From Synanceia verrucosa (Eukaryota > Chordata > Actinopteri > Perciformes > Synanceiidae), in assembly GCA_029721515.1 (NCBI GenBank), contig CM056556.1, positions 4,030,501 through 4,094,500 on the forward strand: DNA of 64,000 nucleotides, in the 5' to 3' direction. This document shows positions 22,501 through 33,663 of this stretch, piece by piece (within the stretch, counting starts at the first letter, position 1; every line of letters begins with the position of its first letter). The translations under genes were made by a program, and so were the position numbers. The notes beneath the pieces were generated by a model. That model did no database searches, was not told where the DNA came from, and saw only the letters and a program-made list of their open reading frames with translations.

Positions 22501-25500
22501 GCAAGATACAGTATACAGTAAACAACAGCAAAGAAATAATAGAATAAGTAGTAATAATAGAATAAGTAGCAACAATAAATATTTACAATATGTACAAAAT
22601 GGAAGCAAAAGGAAGCAATTATATTTTTAATTGTAAGTGAAGTGTTGATTAGACACTGTTATTAGACAATATATAATGGGTTATTTTCATATTTGTGATA
22701 TGAAAATTACTTGTAAAAATAAACAGAGTAAAAAGCAGTGCAAACACAGATGCATTGTGCAGCATGATTTCAAAGAAATTGAAATTAAAAATACAAATAT
22801 TCGAGCACTTACATTCATAATGTCCACATTATGACCCTAATAAGAATAATTTTTGGAAACTTAAACGAAATAGAAAAAAATCCTTTCTGAAAAACTTCAC
22901 AGAAATTATGTCGACTGGATGACAAAAATAATAAATAAACAAATGCTGTTTTTCAGCTAAGTGAAAAAAACAGGATGACTTCCTCTCGTGATATCCAACC
23001 ACAGAAACTCACATGGACCTGACCTTCCAGATGACAGAGCTGTGCCACAGTTGCTTCATTAAAATTGCACAAAAATTAAACTTTAAACATTGTGAACATT
23101 TACAGTGATAAATGTAAAGTATTTATTATGTATATGTAGCTACGTACATCTAAGACATTATGGCTGGCCTTAATAAAAACAAATTCAAACTGCATACTGT
23201 AAAACTAAAGCTAAATATATATTCTAAAAACAAGACAAAATAAAAAAATATCAGTTAAAAAGTCACCTTGGTAGATGCAGAAAGTATGGATGTCCAAACA
23301 CACATATCCAGAAATACAGTTCATATATCTTGCAAGAGCAGGTTAGCATAGGAGCATTAATCTCTTTTATCTCTTTTATGTGATTTTTATCAGTTTTATC
23401 AGATTGATGCAACACTTTGTGTTGATAGATCCTATAAGATGTTAATAGTTTTGCATTTAGGGCTAATTAAGAGACTGAAATGAATTCTGGTTGCACCAAC
23501 AAGGACATTGTTCTTTCCTCAGCTCCTTATCACCTCCAGTCAGCTGTTTAAAGGTGGTGTGTCTTCACATCATGTCACCCTATGACAGTGGTTTAAAGAG
23601 GTCACTGCTCATTTAACAGCCATGTATTTTTTAAACTGAGAACACAGTAGTTTGGTTGATTTGTTTGAGTTTATACCACTGAGAGTCGCTAAAGTCTTGT
23701 AGTTGTATTTATATTGATGCGACCAGTGGGGAGTCAGTAATATTTAATAAAAGATTAGAACTGCTTCAGTAAACTGGCCTGTTTCTTGTGTTGACTTGTT
23801 TCTGTTTTAAACAAACGGTCCGTCTCCAGTTGGAGCATCAGTGCCAGGAGCTTCACAGCGAGCAACACGTGACCAAGGTGGAGAACGTGAAGCTGAAGCA
23901 CAAGAATGACGAATTATCCAGGGAGCTGGACCACACCAGCCAGGAGCTGATGTTGGCGCAGGACCAGCTGAGTGTGCTGCAGGACCAGTCCACACGGCTT
24001 CATGAGGAGAAGGAGATGTGAGGCGTTAGCTGCTCTTACTTAATAATAACCCAGTGATTATTTGACCGCTCCATTTCTTGCTTATTGATCAGCAGTCACA
24101 TTTAGAGAGGCAGTAACATTTTTCCTGCGGTTCCTTAAATGTAATTAAAGTCTTAAACTGTCTTGCATTTACTGTAAATTTGCTGTAGGTATTAAATTTT
24201 CAGATGGTGTGTTTAATACCAATAGGAAAATACAAGATTCATAGATTTAATTTTGCACAGTATTTTGTTCTCAAAGTTCACTTATTCTTGAAAGTTGTGA
24301 AATTTAAAAAAACGTTATACCTTCAATTTAAATCATTGTTGCAAGTGAACAAGGGCTGAAAAAAAATTCAGAAAAGATTATTATCAGAGGTTATTTTTTT
24401 TCCTGCTAAATATCCATGTCGGCATTAGTCTCAAAAACTCCATATTGGTCGGGGCCTACAATAAATTGACTATTTTCTACCAAAAAAATTATGATGACAT
24501 TTTTTGGTCTTAAGTTATATTTGTTTCGGTCTTAAAAAGGTCTTAAAGTATTAAATTTGACTTTCAAAATAGTGCAAGAACCCTGAGTAAAACACAGCAA
24601 TGTGATACAAAGTTGGTACACTGACACTGTTATTTTTTTCTATCTTGCTCATCCAGCTGATTCTGCGTACATGTATGCTTGTTTACTGAGCATATATATT
24701 ATAAAATTAATTCTTTATGCTGTACTACTTCATCTTGCAGAGAATATGTTTTTTTGTTCATATTAGCTTTTAATGAAGTGTAACCTCAGTGCACACTGAC
24801 CTTTGGTCATACACTGCTTGTAATAAAGGATGCATTGTTGTTGAACACAGTGAAATATACAGACTGACTGAGGGACTCCAGCGAGAGCGATCAAGCCTCC
24901 TCAAACAACTGGACCTTCTGAGGTATGGATATATGGCCCTGCTTTAGACTAAACAGAACAATGATATTTATCTTGTGGTCTGAAATCATTATTAAGCTTA
25001 AATGATTTGAAATCACCGAGCAAAGGTCACTCCTGATGCCTTGTTTGTGATCAGCTCTAATGGTTTCTACCAGGCAGCTGCTTGTAGCCTTCTACTGTTA
25101 GCCAACAACAGATTCAACTAACAACAACTAATGAATTTATTGTGATTAACAAAGGAATGACCTGTTTATAAAAGTTAAACCTTGAGGAAAGAGTTCAGCT
25201 TATCCCTCTCTCTTAAATATATTTTATTTTTATTTCTTGTATCCAGAGAAATGAACAAACATTTGCGGGACGAAAAGGACAGCTATCAGGTATGTGCTGT
25301 TTATTATAGCAAATTAATACACTGTATTGTTTAAAATCCCCCTGCCTGCAATTCTTATGTCCTTTTTTTAAAGTTTAGATGAATAAAAGAAAGATGTTAA
25401 AATGATTAAAAGCAGTGTTTTGTGTTTTATTTCTGCAGGGTCCAATGAATTATAAGAAAATGCCAAGTTTGAAACAGATGCCTCCGATCGGTCTCGTCAA

Positions 25501-28500
25501 ACTCACAAAAACAAACATCTTTAGAAGGTAAACCATCGACAGGCACACATCTGTCATTGGATGACTGTTGTTCCCTTTAGCACTGCACTGTGAGCTATGA
25601 TGTGACTTTCTACCTGCAGTGAGGATGAGGAGGAGCTGTACTCCAGCTCTGTGAGGCACCACCTCTCCAATGGGTCCTGCCCATCCTCTGGCACAACTGA
25701 AACAAGAGGGCACCTCCAGAGGATCATCTCCATCGAGGAGGACCACCTCCCACACCTGCTCCAGAGTGATAACCAGGCCCACACCTCCCTTCAGGAGTGC
25801 AGTGAAGAAGAGGAATTCTCAGATGAGGACAATATAGACTTGGTTATGAGTGATATTTACCCATGTGCATCCTCTGTTCGGCAGCGAAAGTCGAAGAGGG
25901 ATGTGGAGGAAAGGGAAGCCCCCATATCTCCGAGGGGTCAGCCTGTTGGCAAGGAGACCAGCATAAATGTAAGCAAGAGTGGATGATTTATTTTAATTTT
26001 AAAACACTTCTGTTTCGAAGGCAAGTAATGGGTATTAGCAGTCAAGTTATTTTAATTTGTAAAGCCCAAATTTACAATCTGTACAGGATATGACACCTTC
26101 TGTCCTTCACAGTATGATCAAGTGAGGAAAAACTCCCCAAAAACAACCTGGAAAAAATAGTAGAAACCTCAGGAAGAGCAACAGAGGATGAATCTCTTTT
26201 CTAGATGTGCATTAGAAACAAGGAAAAACACACAGAGACTCTGTATGAGGAGTTTGAGGAGACAGTGGCATTGAAGCATTGCGTTGTAGCCACTGAATTG
26301 TTTAAAGTGACGTCTCTTCACCGTCGCTCTTCCTCTTTCTTCAGGAGGAAGGTGGTCTATCACCACCTGACCGGCTCTTCAAGATCGTTCTAGTGGGGAA
26401 CTCCAGTGTGGGAAAGACCTCACTCCTTCAGCGATTCTGTGACGACAGCTTCCACCCTGGTACCTCTGCTACTGTAGGTACGTACTGTACCGTGCAGACA
26501 CGAACGCAACACAACACCCTGACTTCATGTGTTTGCTCTCAAAGCACTTAAAGTGTAGCACTGGAGAGAAAATACTTTTTTGGAATCCAACATTAATTAT
26601 TATTAAATCAACGTAAGTCAGGAGTAACTCTGTTTATAGATGTGAACCGTAGCAAAACATTCTGCAGTCTTCCCATGGTTCCTTAAAAAGTCTTAAATCG
26701 TCTTAAATTTACCATAATTTTGCAGTGGGTAGTAAATTTCCAGATGGTGCATTTAATGCTAATATTAAAACACATAATTGAGAGATTTACTGCAATTTAG
26801 CATGTCATTTTGTTCACAAAGTTCATTTCTTTGTTCTTGAAAGTTATGAAATTTAAGTTGTAGAAAAAGTTACGCCTTCGATTTATATCGTTGCTGCAAG
26901 TGTTGAAGAGCTGAAAAAAATTATTATCAATTAATCAGTTATTGGATTTTTGTTCCTGCTAAATATTGAGATCGGCATCTCAGAAACTCTGTATTGCTCG
27001 GGCCCTACAATAAATTGAATATTTTCTACCAAACAAATTTTTATAACATGGTTCTTCAATTATATTTGTTGAGGTGCCTTAAAAAGTATTGAATTTGACT
27101 TTTAAAATGGTACAGTAACCCTGATTCTGGTTAGCCTTTATGCTGTAGTCACCCATATACTGTTAGTGTGTGATATAGAATAGAATAGAATAGAATAGAA
27201 TGCCCTCTATTGTCATTATTCAGTTGTACAACGAAATTATGGAGCTTCTCCCTTTTCAGTGCACAATGACAAGATAAGTATAAAACATGAGAAATAAATA
27301 TGAAAATAAGTATATAAATCTTAGAGTGTAAATACAAAAATAAGCATGAAAATAATATGAATATGAGTATGGATTTACAACAGGGTCAGATTCAGATTTC
27401 ATTCTTTAAAGCTGTTGGAGGAATTAATTTTTTGCTCCAGATAAAGTAAAATAAATATATTAAAAGTTTGGATGTAACAGCTGTGTTTGTCTCCAATATT
27501 TCCAGTTTCAGTTTTCCAGTTTATTTCAGAAATTATGCAGCAATTTCATGCATTCAGGCCAATGTCTAGATTTGTGTATTGGTGCATATGTATACAGTCA
27601 TTTTTTCAGTGCTGTTGGAGGAGTAGACAATAATAAAACAGAACATCCTGACTGACTGTCCTGTCTGTGTGTGCAGGTATAGATTACAGTGTAAAGACAA
27701 TAGCTGTGGATAGCAACCAGGTGGCGCTGCAGCTGTGGGATACAGCAGGACAGGAGAGGTAAAGACGTTACATCACATTGAAAGGAGTCTGTAATATATT
27801 GCAGCACTGCTGAAGTTTCATTGTCACTGTGTGCCACTATTTCAGAAGACTGTACTTGAATTCTTCGATATTGAAATACCTGTTTTGAACTCATGAGGAT
27901 GATCTCATAAAAATGTTGTTCCTGTCTTTATAAGTTGTACAAATGCCGAGAGAGTTTTCAGGGAAATACAACACTCTAGGGAAGTATCAGTGTGGCATCT
28001 GATTTTGAATTTGAATTTCTACATCTGACTTTTTTAGCATCAAAATCACTGTGAATTTCAAAACCATCTAATTTCTAGTATGCATTTTTATTTTATTTTC
28101 TCAATGGAAAAATAAATTCACTTTAAAAAAAAAAGAACAATATCGCAAAATATTCAGTTTTTAAACATTCAATATAAGGAAATTCAACATCTAAAAAATT
28201 GCTTTAATAAAAATTCAACATCAAAAAATTTGGCTTGAAAAAAAACTGAATAAAAAAGTCACCTGCAAGATGTTGTTTTGGTCTCTATTTACATAGAATT
28301 TTTTGGCAGATGAATTTTTTTTCAAGCCAGATATTTCGTTGTTGAATTTTTCTTTACACTGAATTTTTAAAATCAGAATATTTTGAGACATTGAATTTTT
28401 TTTTACACTGAATTTATTTTAACACTGAAAAAAAGTGTCAGAAAAAAGAAAAAAAATATGTGCTAGAAATTCAGTGGTTTTGAAATTCAAATCTGATTTT

Positions 28501-30314
28501 GATGCTAAAAAAATCAGCTTTAGAAATTCAAAATCAGATGGTAATGTCATACTTCCATACACTTCCTCTTGTCATCTGCTTCCCCCTCGACCCTCCTGCA
28601 GGTATCGGAGCATCACCAAACAATTCTTCCGCAAGGCTGATGGCGTGGTTGTGATGTACGACATCACAGCCGTGCAGAGCTTCACAGCTGTCCGACAGTG
28701 GCTGACAAGTGTGAAGGTAAGACTGAGCTGCTCACATTCTTCACAGAGATGTTTTGATTGCTTTCAGCAGACTGGAAAACAGAATGGATATGTGTGGAGT
28801 ACATATTTCATAAAGGACAAATAAAGGTCAGTTGGTGGATTTGTTTACAGCGCTGCTTCTCTTCACATGGCTGGTTTCTCACTGGGGAGCCAGTAGGCTG
28901 GTCTTTTTACTGCAAACAACTCTTTCAAGTTCAGTTTCTTTGAGCTGGTTTTCCTTGATTTTTCCTCTTTCGCAGGAGGGAGCAGGCGACGACATCCCCA
29001 TCATGCTCTTGGGGAACAAAACAGACAAGGAGATTGAGAGACAAGTTCAGAAAGGAGTGGGCGAAAAACTAGCCAAGGTGTGTTTTATCGACCAAGGACA
29101 CATCAGTGTGGTTATGACAAATGAAAGAAACATGATTACAGAGAGCAGACAGGAGTCCAATATGACTGTGAGGCTGTTTTTCTGTCATCTTTCTTTTCTT
29201 AGGTTTTTGTTCCTCTAGTCTCTGGTGTGTCATGTAGTTGCTATGGTTACTGGAAAGGACTGATATTATCACATGAAAAGTGATTTTTGTTCATTGTGCT
29301 TTTATAACTTGCAGAATTGACTCTGACCCTGATAGATGTGCAAGAAATTGAAATTGAATTTCTTGCCTCTTTTCTCCCAGGACTGCCAAATGTCCTTCTA
29401 CGAGTGCAGCGCATGCTCCGGAGACAACGTGATGGAGTCCATGATTCATTTAGCCAGGTGAGCACTCAAAGAGTTAAAAAGCATTAAAATGTCTTAAATT
29501 TACCATAATTTTGCTGTAGGTATTAAATTTTCAGATGGTGCGTTTAATGCCAATTGGAAAACACAGGATTCAGAATTTTACTGCAATTTTGCACGTTATT
29601 TTGTTCACAAAGTTCACCTCTTTGTTCTTGAAAGTTGTGAAATTAAAGTTGTGTAAAGAGTTAAGTGTTACGCTTGTAAATGGGCTGAAAAAAAATATTG
29701 ATATTGGCATCGGCTTTCAAAAACTCCATATTGGTTGGGCCCTTTGACAGTTTTATACGAAAGAAATTGTTATGGCATTTTTGTGTCTTAAATTATGTTT
29801 GTTGAGGTCTTAAAAGTCAAATTTAATACTTTTTAAAATGGTGCAAGGACCCAGATTCTGGTTAGCCTGTATGCTGTTTCAGTGTCGTCGGTGTGAATCA
29901 TTCAAACCATATTCCGTCTCCTCTGTGTGAGAAAGTCAGTGATTTTCTTCAAATCAGTTAGAGGCGTTCAGTAAATATTTGATCAATCACTGCTTGACTT
30001 GATGGCTCTACTGCTCCTGTGCTGTGCCAATACCGCAGATACACATCGACATGACAGCATGAAATACAGTCCCTGCATGGTTCATACAGACGTGATATCA
30101 GTGCTGAAGCTGCTGAACAGCCACAAAACTGTGAAAATGTGCTTTTCCATAGCGAACGTGAGCACAAAGGACAAACAGGGCAGCGAGTTCCTGCCAGAGC
30201 TAATTCATTATGGTTATTTTCTGCAGAATTCTGAGGGAACAGGAGGACCAAGAGAAGGAGAAGACAGTCCGGCTGGTTGGTGAAACGGCAGAGAAGAAGA
30301 GATCCTGCTGCTGA
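17110..30314 (+). CDS. cracr2a: CRAC channel regulator 2A, long (Rab) form
   Basis: Large Rab GTPase with EF-hands. In vertebrates the short form is a cytosolic Ca2+ sensor that stabilises ORAI1-STIM1 in store-operated Ca2+ entry; the long form is a prenylated, vesicle-associated GTPase. Exons: 17110-17322, 19392-19503, 19590-19788, 21167-21313, 21397-21487, 21585-21680, 23830-24017, 24851-24922, 25247-25289, 25439-25527, 25620-25968, 26345-26477, 27677-27758, 28602-28716, 28976-29077, 29381-29457, 30227-30314. All junctions are GT/AG and in phase, giving 731 codons, the length I know for the human long form. The start is the ATG in CACCATGG; the 5' exon acceptor is at 16935. Co-linear with mammalian CRACR2A by motif order. 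Introns carry five copies of one MITE. Converges with prmt8. Confidence 0.95.
17991..18440 (+). mobile_element. CAGGGTTC-type MITE, copy 1 (cracr2a intron)
   Basis: Left end CAGGGTTCCCGCGGTTCC, right end GGTGCAAGAATCCTG. The interior has AAAAAGTCTTAAAATATCTT and AGATGATGCATTTAATGCC. The termini are imperfect inverted repeats in the style of hAT elements. No transposase. Confidence 0.65.
18905..18998 (+). repeat. LINE-like 3' tail with (ATCT)n
   Basis: CTGTGAGATGAATAAAGTAT followed by GTATGTATCTATCTATCTAT. The AATAAAGT then ATCT-repeat arrangement is a common 3' end of fish LINE and SINE copies; 46450-46500 is similar with ATCTTATCTTA. Confidence 0.4.
19590..25289 (+). CDS. cracr2a: cracr2a exons for the acidic linker and coiled coil
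   Basis: Residues about 109-387. An acidic run (GDEDEEDEEEKHF) precedes HLLSNFEDFLARV. A long coiled coil follows from EANQEKREMESALK through EIQRLYEEMELQIK and ELEQLFQKQRR to KQLDLLREMNKHLRDEKDSY, dense in Glu, Lys, Leu and Gln with heptad spacing. The family uses this region for oligomerisation and for ORAI1/STIM1 contact. Frame read-through at the donor after 24922 adds seven residues and a stop, matching the place where the mammalian short isoform diverges. Confidence 0.88.
20620..21045 (+). mobile_element. CAGGGTTC-type MITE, copy 2 (cracr2a intron)
   Basis: Same family and same orientation as 17991-18440: starts CAGGGTTCCTGTG, contains TTTTCAGATGGTGCGTTTAA, ends AAAATGGTGAAAGAAGAACC then CTG. 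The short frame at 20733-20990 is part of the repeat, not a gene. Confidence 0.65.
21859..22399 (-). mobile_element. internally deleted Tc1/mariner element
   Basis: TA-flanked element (TA at 21857-21858 and 22400-22401) with inverted ends CGCTGCCTGGCCAAAAAAAA and TTTTTTTGGGCCAGGCAGTG. On the - strand 22291-22016 encodes a transposase C-terminal piece (NDQVIPSMDFFFPDGT, IFQDDNARIHQAQIVKKWF, SPQSPDL) that holds the second catalytic Asp region. The N-terminal DNA-binding half is absent and the end is frameshifted. It lies in the cracr2a intron before the exon at 23830. Confidence 0.85.
24118..24585 (+). mobile_element. CAGGGTTC-type MITE, copy 3 (cracr2a intron)
   Basis: Contains CCTGCGGTTCCTTAAATG, TTTTCAGATGGTGTGTTTAA and AATAGTGCAAGAACCCTG. 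The outermost left bases are degraded. Same orientation as the other cracr2a copies. Confidence 0.65.
25439..25968 (+). CDS. cracr2a: cracr2a exons for the linker between coiled coil and Rab domain
   Basis: Two exons (25439-25527, 25620-25968), residues about 388-533. The sequence is basic and hydrophobic at first (GPMNYKKMPSLKQMPPIG), then low-complexity acidic and serine-rich (ECSEEEEFSDEDNIDLV), with likely phosphorylation sites. In the mammalian long form this segment holds a proline-rich Vav1-binding region; here proline content is modest and no strong PxxP cluster is seen. Confidence 0.85.
26345..30314 (+). CDS. cracr2a: cracr2a exons for the C-terminal Rab GTPase domain
   Basis: Residues 534-731 over six exons. 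P-loop GNSSVGKTS at about 551-559, switch II WDTAGQER at 598-605, guanine-specificity NKTD at 657-660, and ECSA at 685-688. Gln603 of DTAGQE is present, so hydrolysis is probably retained. The protein ends KKRSCC, a double-cysteine Rab geranylgeranylation signal, so the long form should be membrane-bound. Every nucleotide-binding motif is intact. Confidence 0.95.
26669..27123 (+). mobile_element. CAGGGTTC-type MITE, copy 4 (cracr2a intron)
   Basis: Contains TCCCATGGTTCCTTAAAAAG, TTCCAGATGGTGCATTTAAT and AAAATGGTACAGTAACCCTG. Its right flank (GATTCTGGTTAGCCTTTATG) is shared with the flank of copy 5, so the duplication goes beyond the element. Confidence 0.65.
27177..27260. repeat. TAGAA-repeat tail of a dispersed element
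   Basis: (TAGAA)n then ATGCCCTCTATTGTCATTAT and GTACAACGAAATTATGGAGC, a common teleost retroelement end read in reverse. Related TAGAATAGAAT runs are at about 666 and 22443. Confidence 0.4.
27979..28556. mobile_element. long-armed fold-back MITE, copy 1
   Basis: Left arm starts GGAAGTATCAGTGTGGCATC then TGATTTTGAATTTGAATTTC. The right arm ends as its reverse complement (GAAATTCAAAATCAGATGG, CATACTTCC). The arms are over 100 bp with an AT-rich centre, so a single strand could fold into a long hairpin. It lies in the cracr2a intron between Rab exons 27677 and 28602. No protein is encoded. Confidence 0.75.
29475..29855 (+). mobile_element. CAGGGTTC-type MITE, copy 5 (cracr2a intron)
   Basis: Same family as 17991-18440 (TTTTCAGATGGTGCGTTTAA, AAAATGGTGCAAGGACCC), lying 17 nt past the exon ending at 29457. 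The left terminus is lost. The right flank GATTCTGGTTAGCC is shared with copy 4. Confidence 0.6.
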
Positions 30315-30321
30315 CAGTGAA

Positions 30322-30326
<5 letters not shown>

Positions 30327-30375
<49 letters not shown>

Positions 30376-30390
30376 CGCACACACACACAG
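30327..30390 (+). repeat. (CA)n microsatellite in cracr2a 3' UTR
   Basis: About 23 CA units, then GGCGCACACACACACAG, beginning 13 nt after the stop codon at 30314. Polymorphic CA length could affect the transcript 3' UTR. Confidence 0.95.
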
Positions 30391-30984
30391 TAGCACTACC
30401 CTTTACTAGGATACACAGTTGTTCTGAATGTCTGCACAGCTGTTCCTCACTCAGTCTTCCACCTTGTGGCACCAAATGAACAGATACCGAATGTTATTGC
30501 ACTATTATAAACAGTCTATATGTTTACCCAAGTTGTTTGCAGTTTGACAATAACAGCAAGTGTACGCAATTTTCGGAAAATAATATCAATCATAAGAATA
30601 ATTTATGAACAGTTGAACAAATGAGAATTTTTTGTCATTTTATAAATGTATGATGTACATGACTGTATTTATTTAGCTTCCAACAGACTCTTTATCCGTG
30701 AAATGGGCTTTTTACATACTTACTTATGTATTAATATATTCATTAAGTGTTATGTTTTTAGCTGTTCTTTCACTTCACCTTGGTACACATCATGACACAG
30801 ACACGTTAATGAAACAACTGTAACATGTCAGGCATTATCAAACAGTAAACACATCAGAGTTTTTGGTGTTCAGTTCAGCCAAGTTTAGTGGTCGGGTTTT
30901 GTGCCATTGCAGGATATTGCACGGGTGTCTTTGTTACCATGCAGCTCAGAGCGGACGTAGTGTTCGTCAGTGTTTTGTCCACTG

Positions 30985-30990
30985 AATAAA
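30985..30990 (+). terminator. cracr2a: candidate proximal cracr2a poly(A) signal
   Basis: AATAAA in CACTGAATAAACAC, about 670 nt after the stop codon. Confidence 0.4.
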
Positions 30991-31037
30991 CACAAATACG
31001 TGATTAGCTTCAAATGTAGTAATTTTTGCTGTTCTAT

Positions 31038-31584
31038 GGAAGTATATCTGTGCCGTCTGATTTTGAATTTGAATTTCTAAAGCTGATTTTTTTTTAGCAT
31101 CAAAATAAGACTTTGAATTTCAAAACAATTTAATTTCTAGCACATATTTTTATTTCTGATGATTTTTTTTTCTCAGTGATAAAATAAATTCACCGTAAAA
31201 AAAATCAATGTCACAAAATATTCTGTTTTTAAAAAATCAACATCAAGAAATTCAGCTTGAAAAAAAAAATTCAGCTGCAGAAATTGTGTCTCCCTGGTTA
31301 CCCAGATGTTGTTCTGGTCTCTTTTTACACTTGAATTTTTTGGTGCTGAATTTTTTCAAGCCACATTTTTTGTTGTTGAATTTTTGTTTATACTGAATTT
31401 TTAGATGTTGAGTTTCTCTATATTGAATTTTTAAATCTGATATTTCAAGACATTGATTTTTTTACACTGAATTTATTTTAGTGTGAGAAATAAAAATGTG
31501 TGCTAGAAATTTGATGGTTTTGAAATTTTGATGCTAAAAAATCAGCTTTAGAAATTCAAAATCAGATGGCACAGTCATACTTCC
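31038..31584. mobile_element. long-armed fold-back MITE, copy 2
   Basis: Left arm GGAAGTATATCTGTGCCGTC then TGATTTTGAATTTGAATTTC; right arm ends AAATCAGATGGCACAGTCAT then ACTTCC. Same family as 27979-28556. It lies between the two candidate cracr2a poly(A) signals, so a distal 3' UTR would contain it. Confidence 0.75.
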
Positions 31585-31954
31585 GTACTGTTATTTTACA
31601 GGCATTTCTGTTATTTTGTCCTCTCCACTCTATCACTGAGTTATTTTTGTTGTGACGAGGCTGAAGGTTATCGGGCTACCAGAGCATTTAGACTCAGAAA
31701 ATGACAGAGCGCACAGTTTTCCCTCATGAACCAAACAAAGTTTAGTGCAGATGTTTATTTCACCTTGATCTGCCTCAGTGCCAAGTTTTTTTTTATGAAA
31801 ATAATGTCACATGGATGTAAGTGATGCCATTTGTTTGTTATTCAGTGGTTCACATTTGAAAGGTTTTGGTAAAGAATTCAGATTTTACTGTTTGGTATTG
31901 CACTGTAGTGCTCCACTACTGCCAGTTATTGTATATTTGTAAATACATAAAACA

Positions 31955-31960
31955 AATAAA
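31955..31960 (+). terminator. cracr2a: candidate distal cracr2a poly(A) signal
   Basis: AATAAA in AACAAATAAATATTTC. The opposite-strand signal for prmt8 is about 100 bp away at 32061-32066. Confidence 0.35.
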
Positions 31961-32060
31961 TATTTCTTCATGTTCATATTTTGTATAAAGAACTTCTTCC
32001 TGAAACCGTGAAGTTAAAACACATACAGCACCACCCAGTGGATGAGTTTGGACATTGCTG

Positions 32061-32066
32061 TTTATT
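32061..32066 (-). terminator. prmt8: candidate prmt8 poly(A) signal
   Basis: AATAAA on the - strand, about 1.6 kb past the prmt8 stop. Other TTTATT matches in 31.7-32.2 kb make the choice uncertain. Confidence 0.3.
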
Positions 32067-32706
32067 CAGTTGTTGACATGACAGTATGTGAAACAACATA
32101 TTCAATGTTTTGTGGAATTAACATGCCAATTTATTACAAGTTTATGACTTTTAAACTAGTTTGGGGTTTAATTTGAGCAGCTGATTACTGGACAGTGCTC
32201 TTTCAATATTATTCTAAATAAATTATGTTACTGATATAGTTGATTGTAAGCATTAATGACTTATAACACTGTATTTGTACTAGCCAGTAAAACACACAGG
32301 ATCATAGAAACAGCAGCGCTCAGTGAGGTGCTGCACTATTTGTTGATAATTACCAGCTTTGCTCGCATGCTTTAAAATGTAGTTTCCTCGTATTGGTCCC
32401 AAGTGCTCCCATTGTACGTTTTGGTTACAGCCCTGGAAAGATTCATCTGGCTCTCCAGACACATAATTATAGTCTGGGAAAGATAATGTGTTACCAGATG
32501 CTTTCACATTTTTATTGTGTTTTATGTTGTTTCCCCTGTTGACAGTGACAGGAGCTTGAGGGATAATAAAGTGAGGTAATCCACGTCTTCAGTGGGCGAT
32601 GACTTTAGTAAGAGCACAGGTGGAGATTTGGATGGAGATGCATGTGTGCAGTCTGTAAACTCAAGGATCCTGTTTGCATGTTTCAAGAAATATGACTCAC
32701 TCTTAT

Positions 32707-32838
32707 GGAAGTACGACTGTGCCGTCTGATTTTGAATTTGATTTTCTAAAGCTGATTTATTTTAGCATCAAAATCAGACTTTGAATTTCAAAACCATCTA
32801 ATTTCTAATTTCTATTTCTGACATTTTTTTTCTCAGTG
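32707..32838. mobile_element. half copy of the fold-back MITE
   Basis: Only the left arm is present: GGAAGTACGACTGTGCCGTC then TGATTTTGAATTTG, ending in TTTTTTTTCTCAGTGATAG. The centre and right arm are missing. Confidence 0.7.
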
Positions 32839-33663
32839 ATAGATAGTCTAATATGTAAACCAATAGAAGGGCCAGAATCTATACATGAAGCTACAGGGGA
32901 AAGAAATCTGAACGCTGCGGATAAGAACGAGGAACACTTCGGCACTTGGTCAAGGCATTTAGGATGGGAAGGTGTGTTATTGGCATGTTAATGTCCATGC
33001 TGTGCATCCAAATACACACTCAGAAAGCTACTAAACACATCACCTTTCACATTACTCACACACACACACCTGTACGCAGGGTCGTCCTCGGCTGTAGCGT
33101 TCTCCAACACTGCTAACTCGACACGACTATAAATGAAAATGTTTCTCTAATAATAACCACTCCCCACAGCACATAATAACATGAGAGTTACACCTTAAAT
33201 GTCTCATCTACCTATTGCAGAATGTGGACAGGACAGTAATTGACTAAATGAGCTCTGCTGTAATCTAAACATGGCAGCGACCATTCTCATAAGGTCCAGG
33301 TTGTTGTGGGGAAAGAAATACTGAGCAAAAAGACACAGGTACGTCACTCCATCTCACATATATGCACATCAATAATCAATAACAATCATCAGACTTGGAG
33401 AAATCCCTGACCTCTTTTTGTTGGAGTTACATTCAGATTTGTTTAACAGTCAGCGCGACTCACTTCCTGTCTTCATCAAACACTGCAGTGACAGTAGTGA
33501 TGTCGTCAAAGGGGCCACCTCTGCTTGATCTCTGGCCTTTTTTCTTACCACCCGCCCCTCTTACATCACACAATGTGTCCATCTGTGGTCATGGGAGTGT
33601 CTCCGTCCCCCTCTGGTGCTCAGGGGTTGTAGTCAGCGTCCAGTCTGACCATTCAAGTCCAAC

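Noticed and set aside
17110..30314. RASEF (Rab45) or RAB44 instead of CRACR2A
   Set aside because: All three combine EF-hands, coiled coil and Rab, but the exon-by-exon wording (HLLSNFEDFL, EIQRLYEEMELQIK, LLKQLDLLR), the 731-codon length and synteny with prmt8 fit CRACR2A.
29958..30475. Cysteine/valine-rich - strand frames of up to 142 aa
   Set aside because: They read through the (CA)n tract and across cracr2a's last exon in antisense; simple-repeat artefact.
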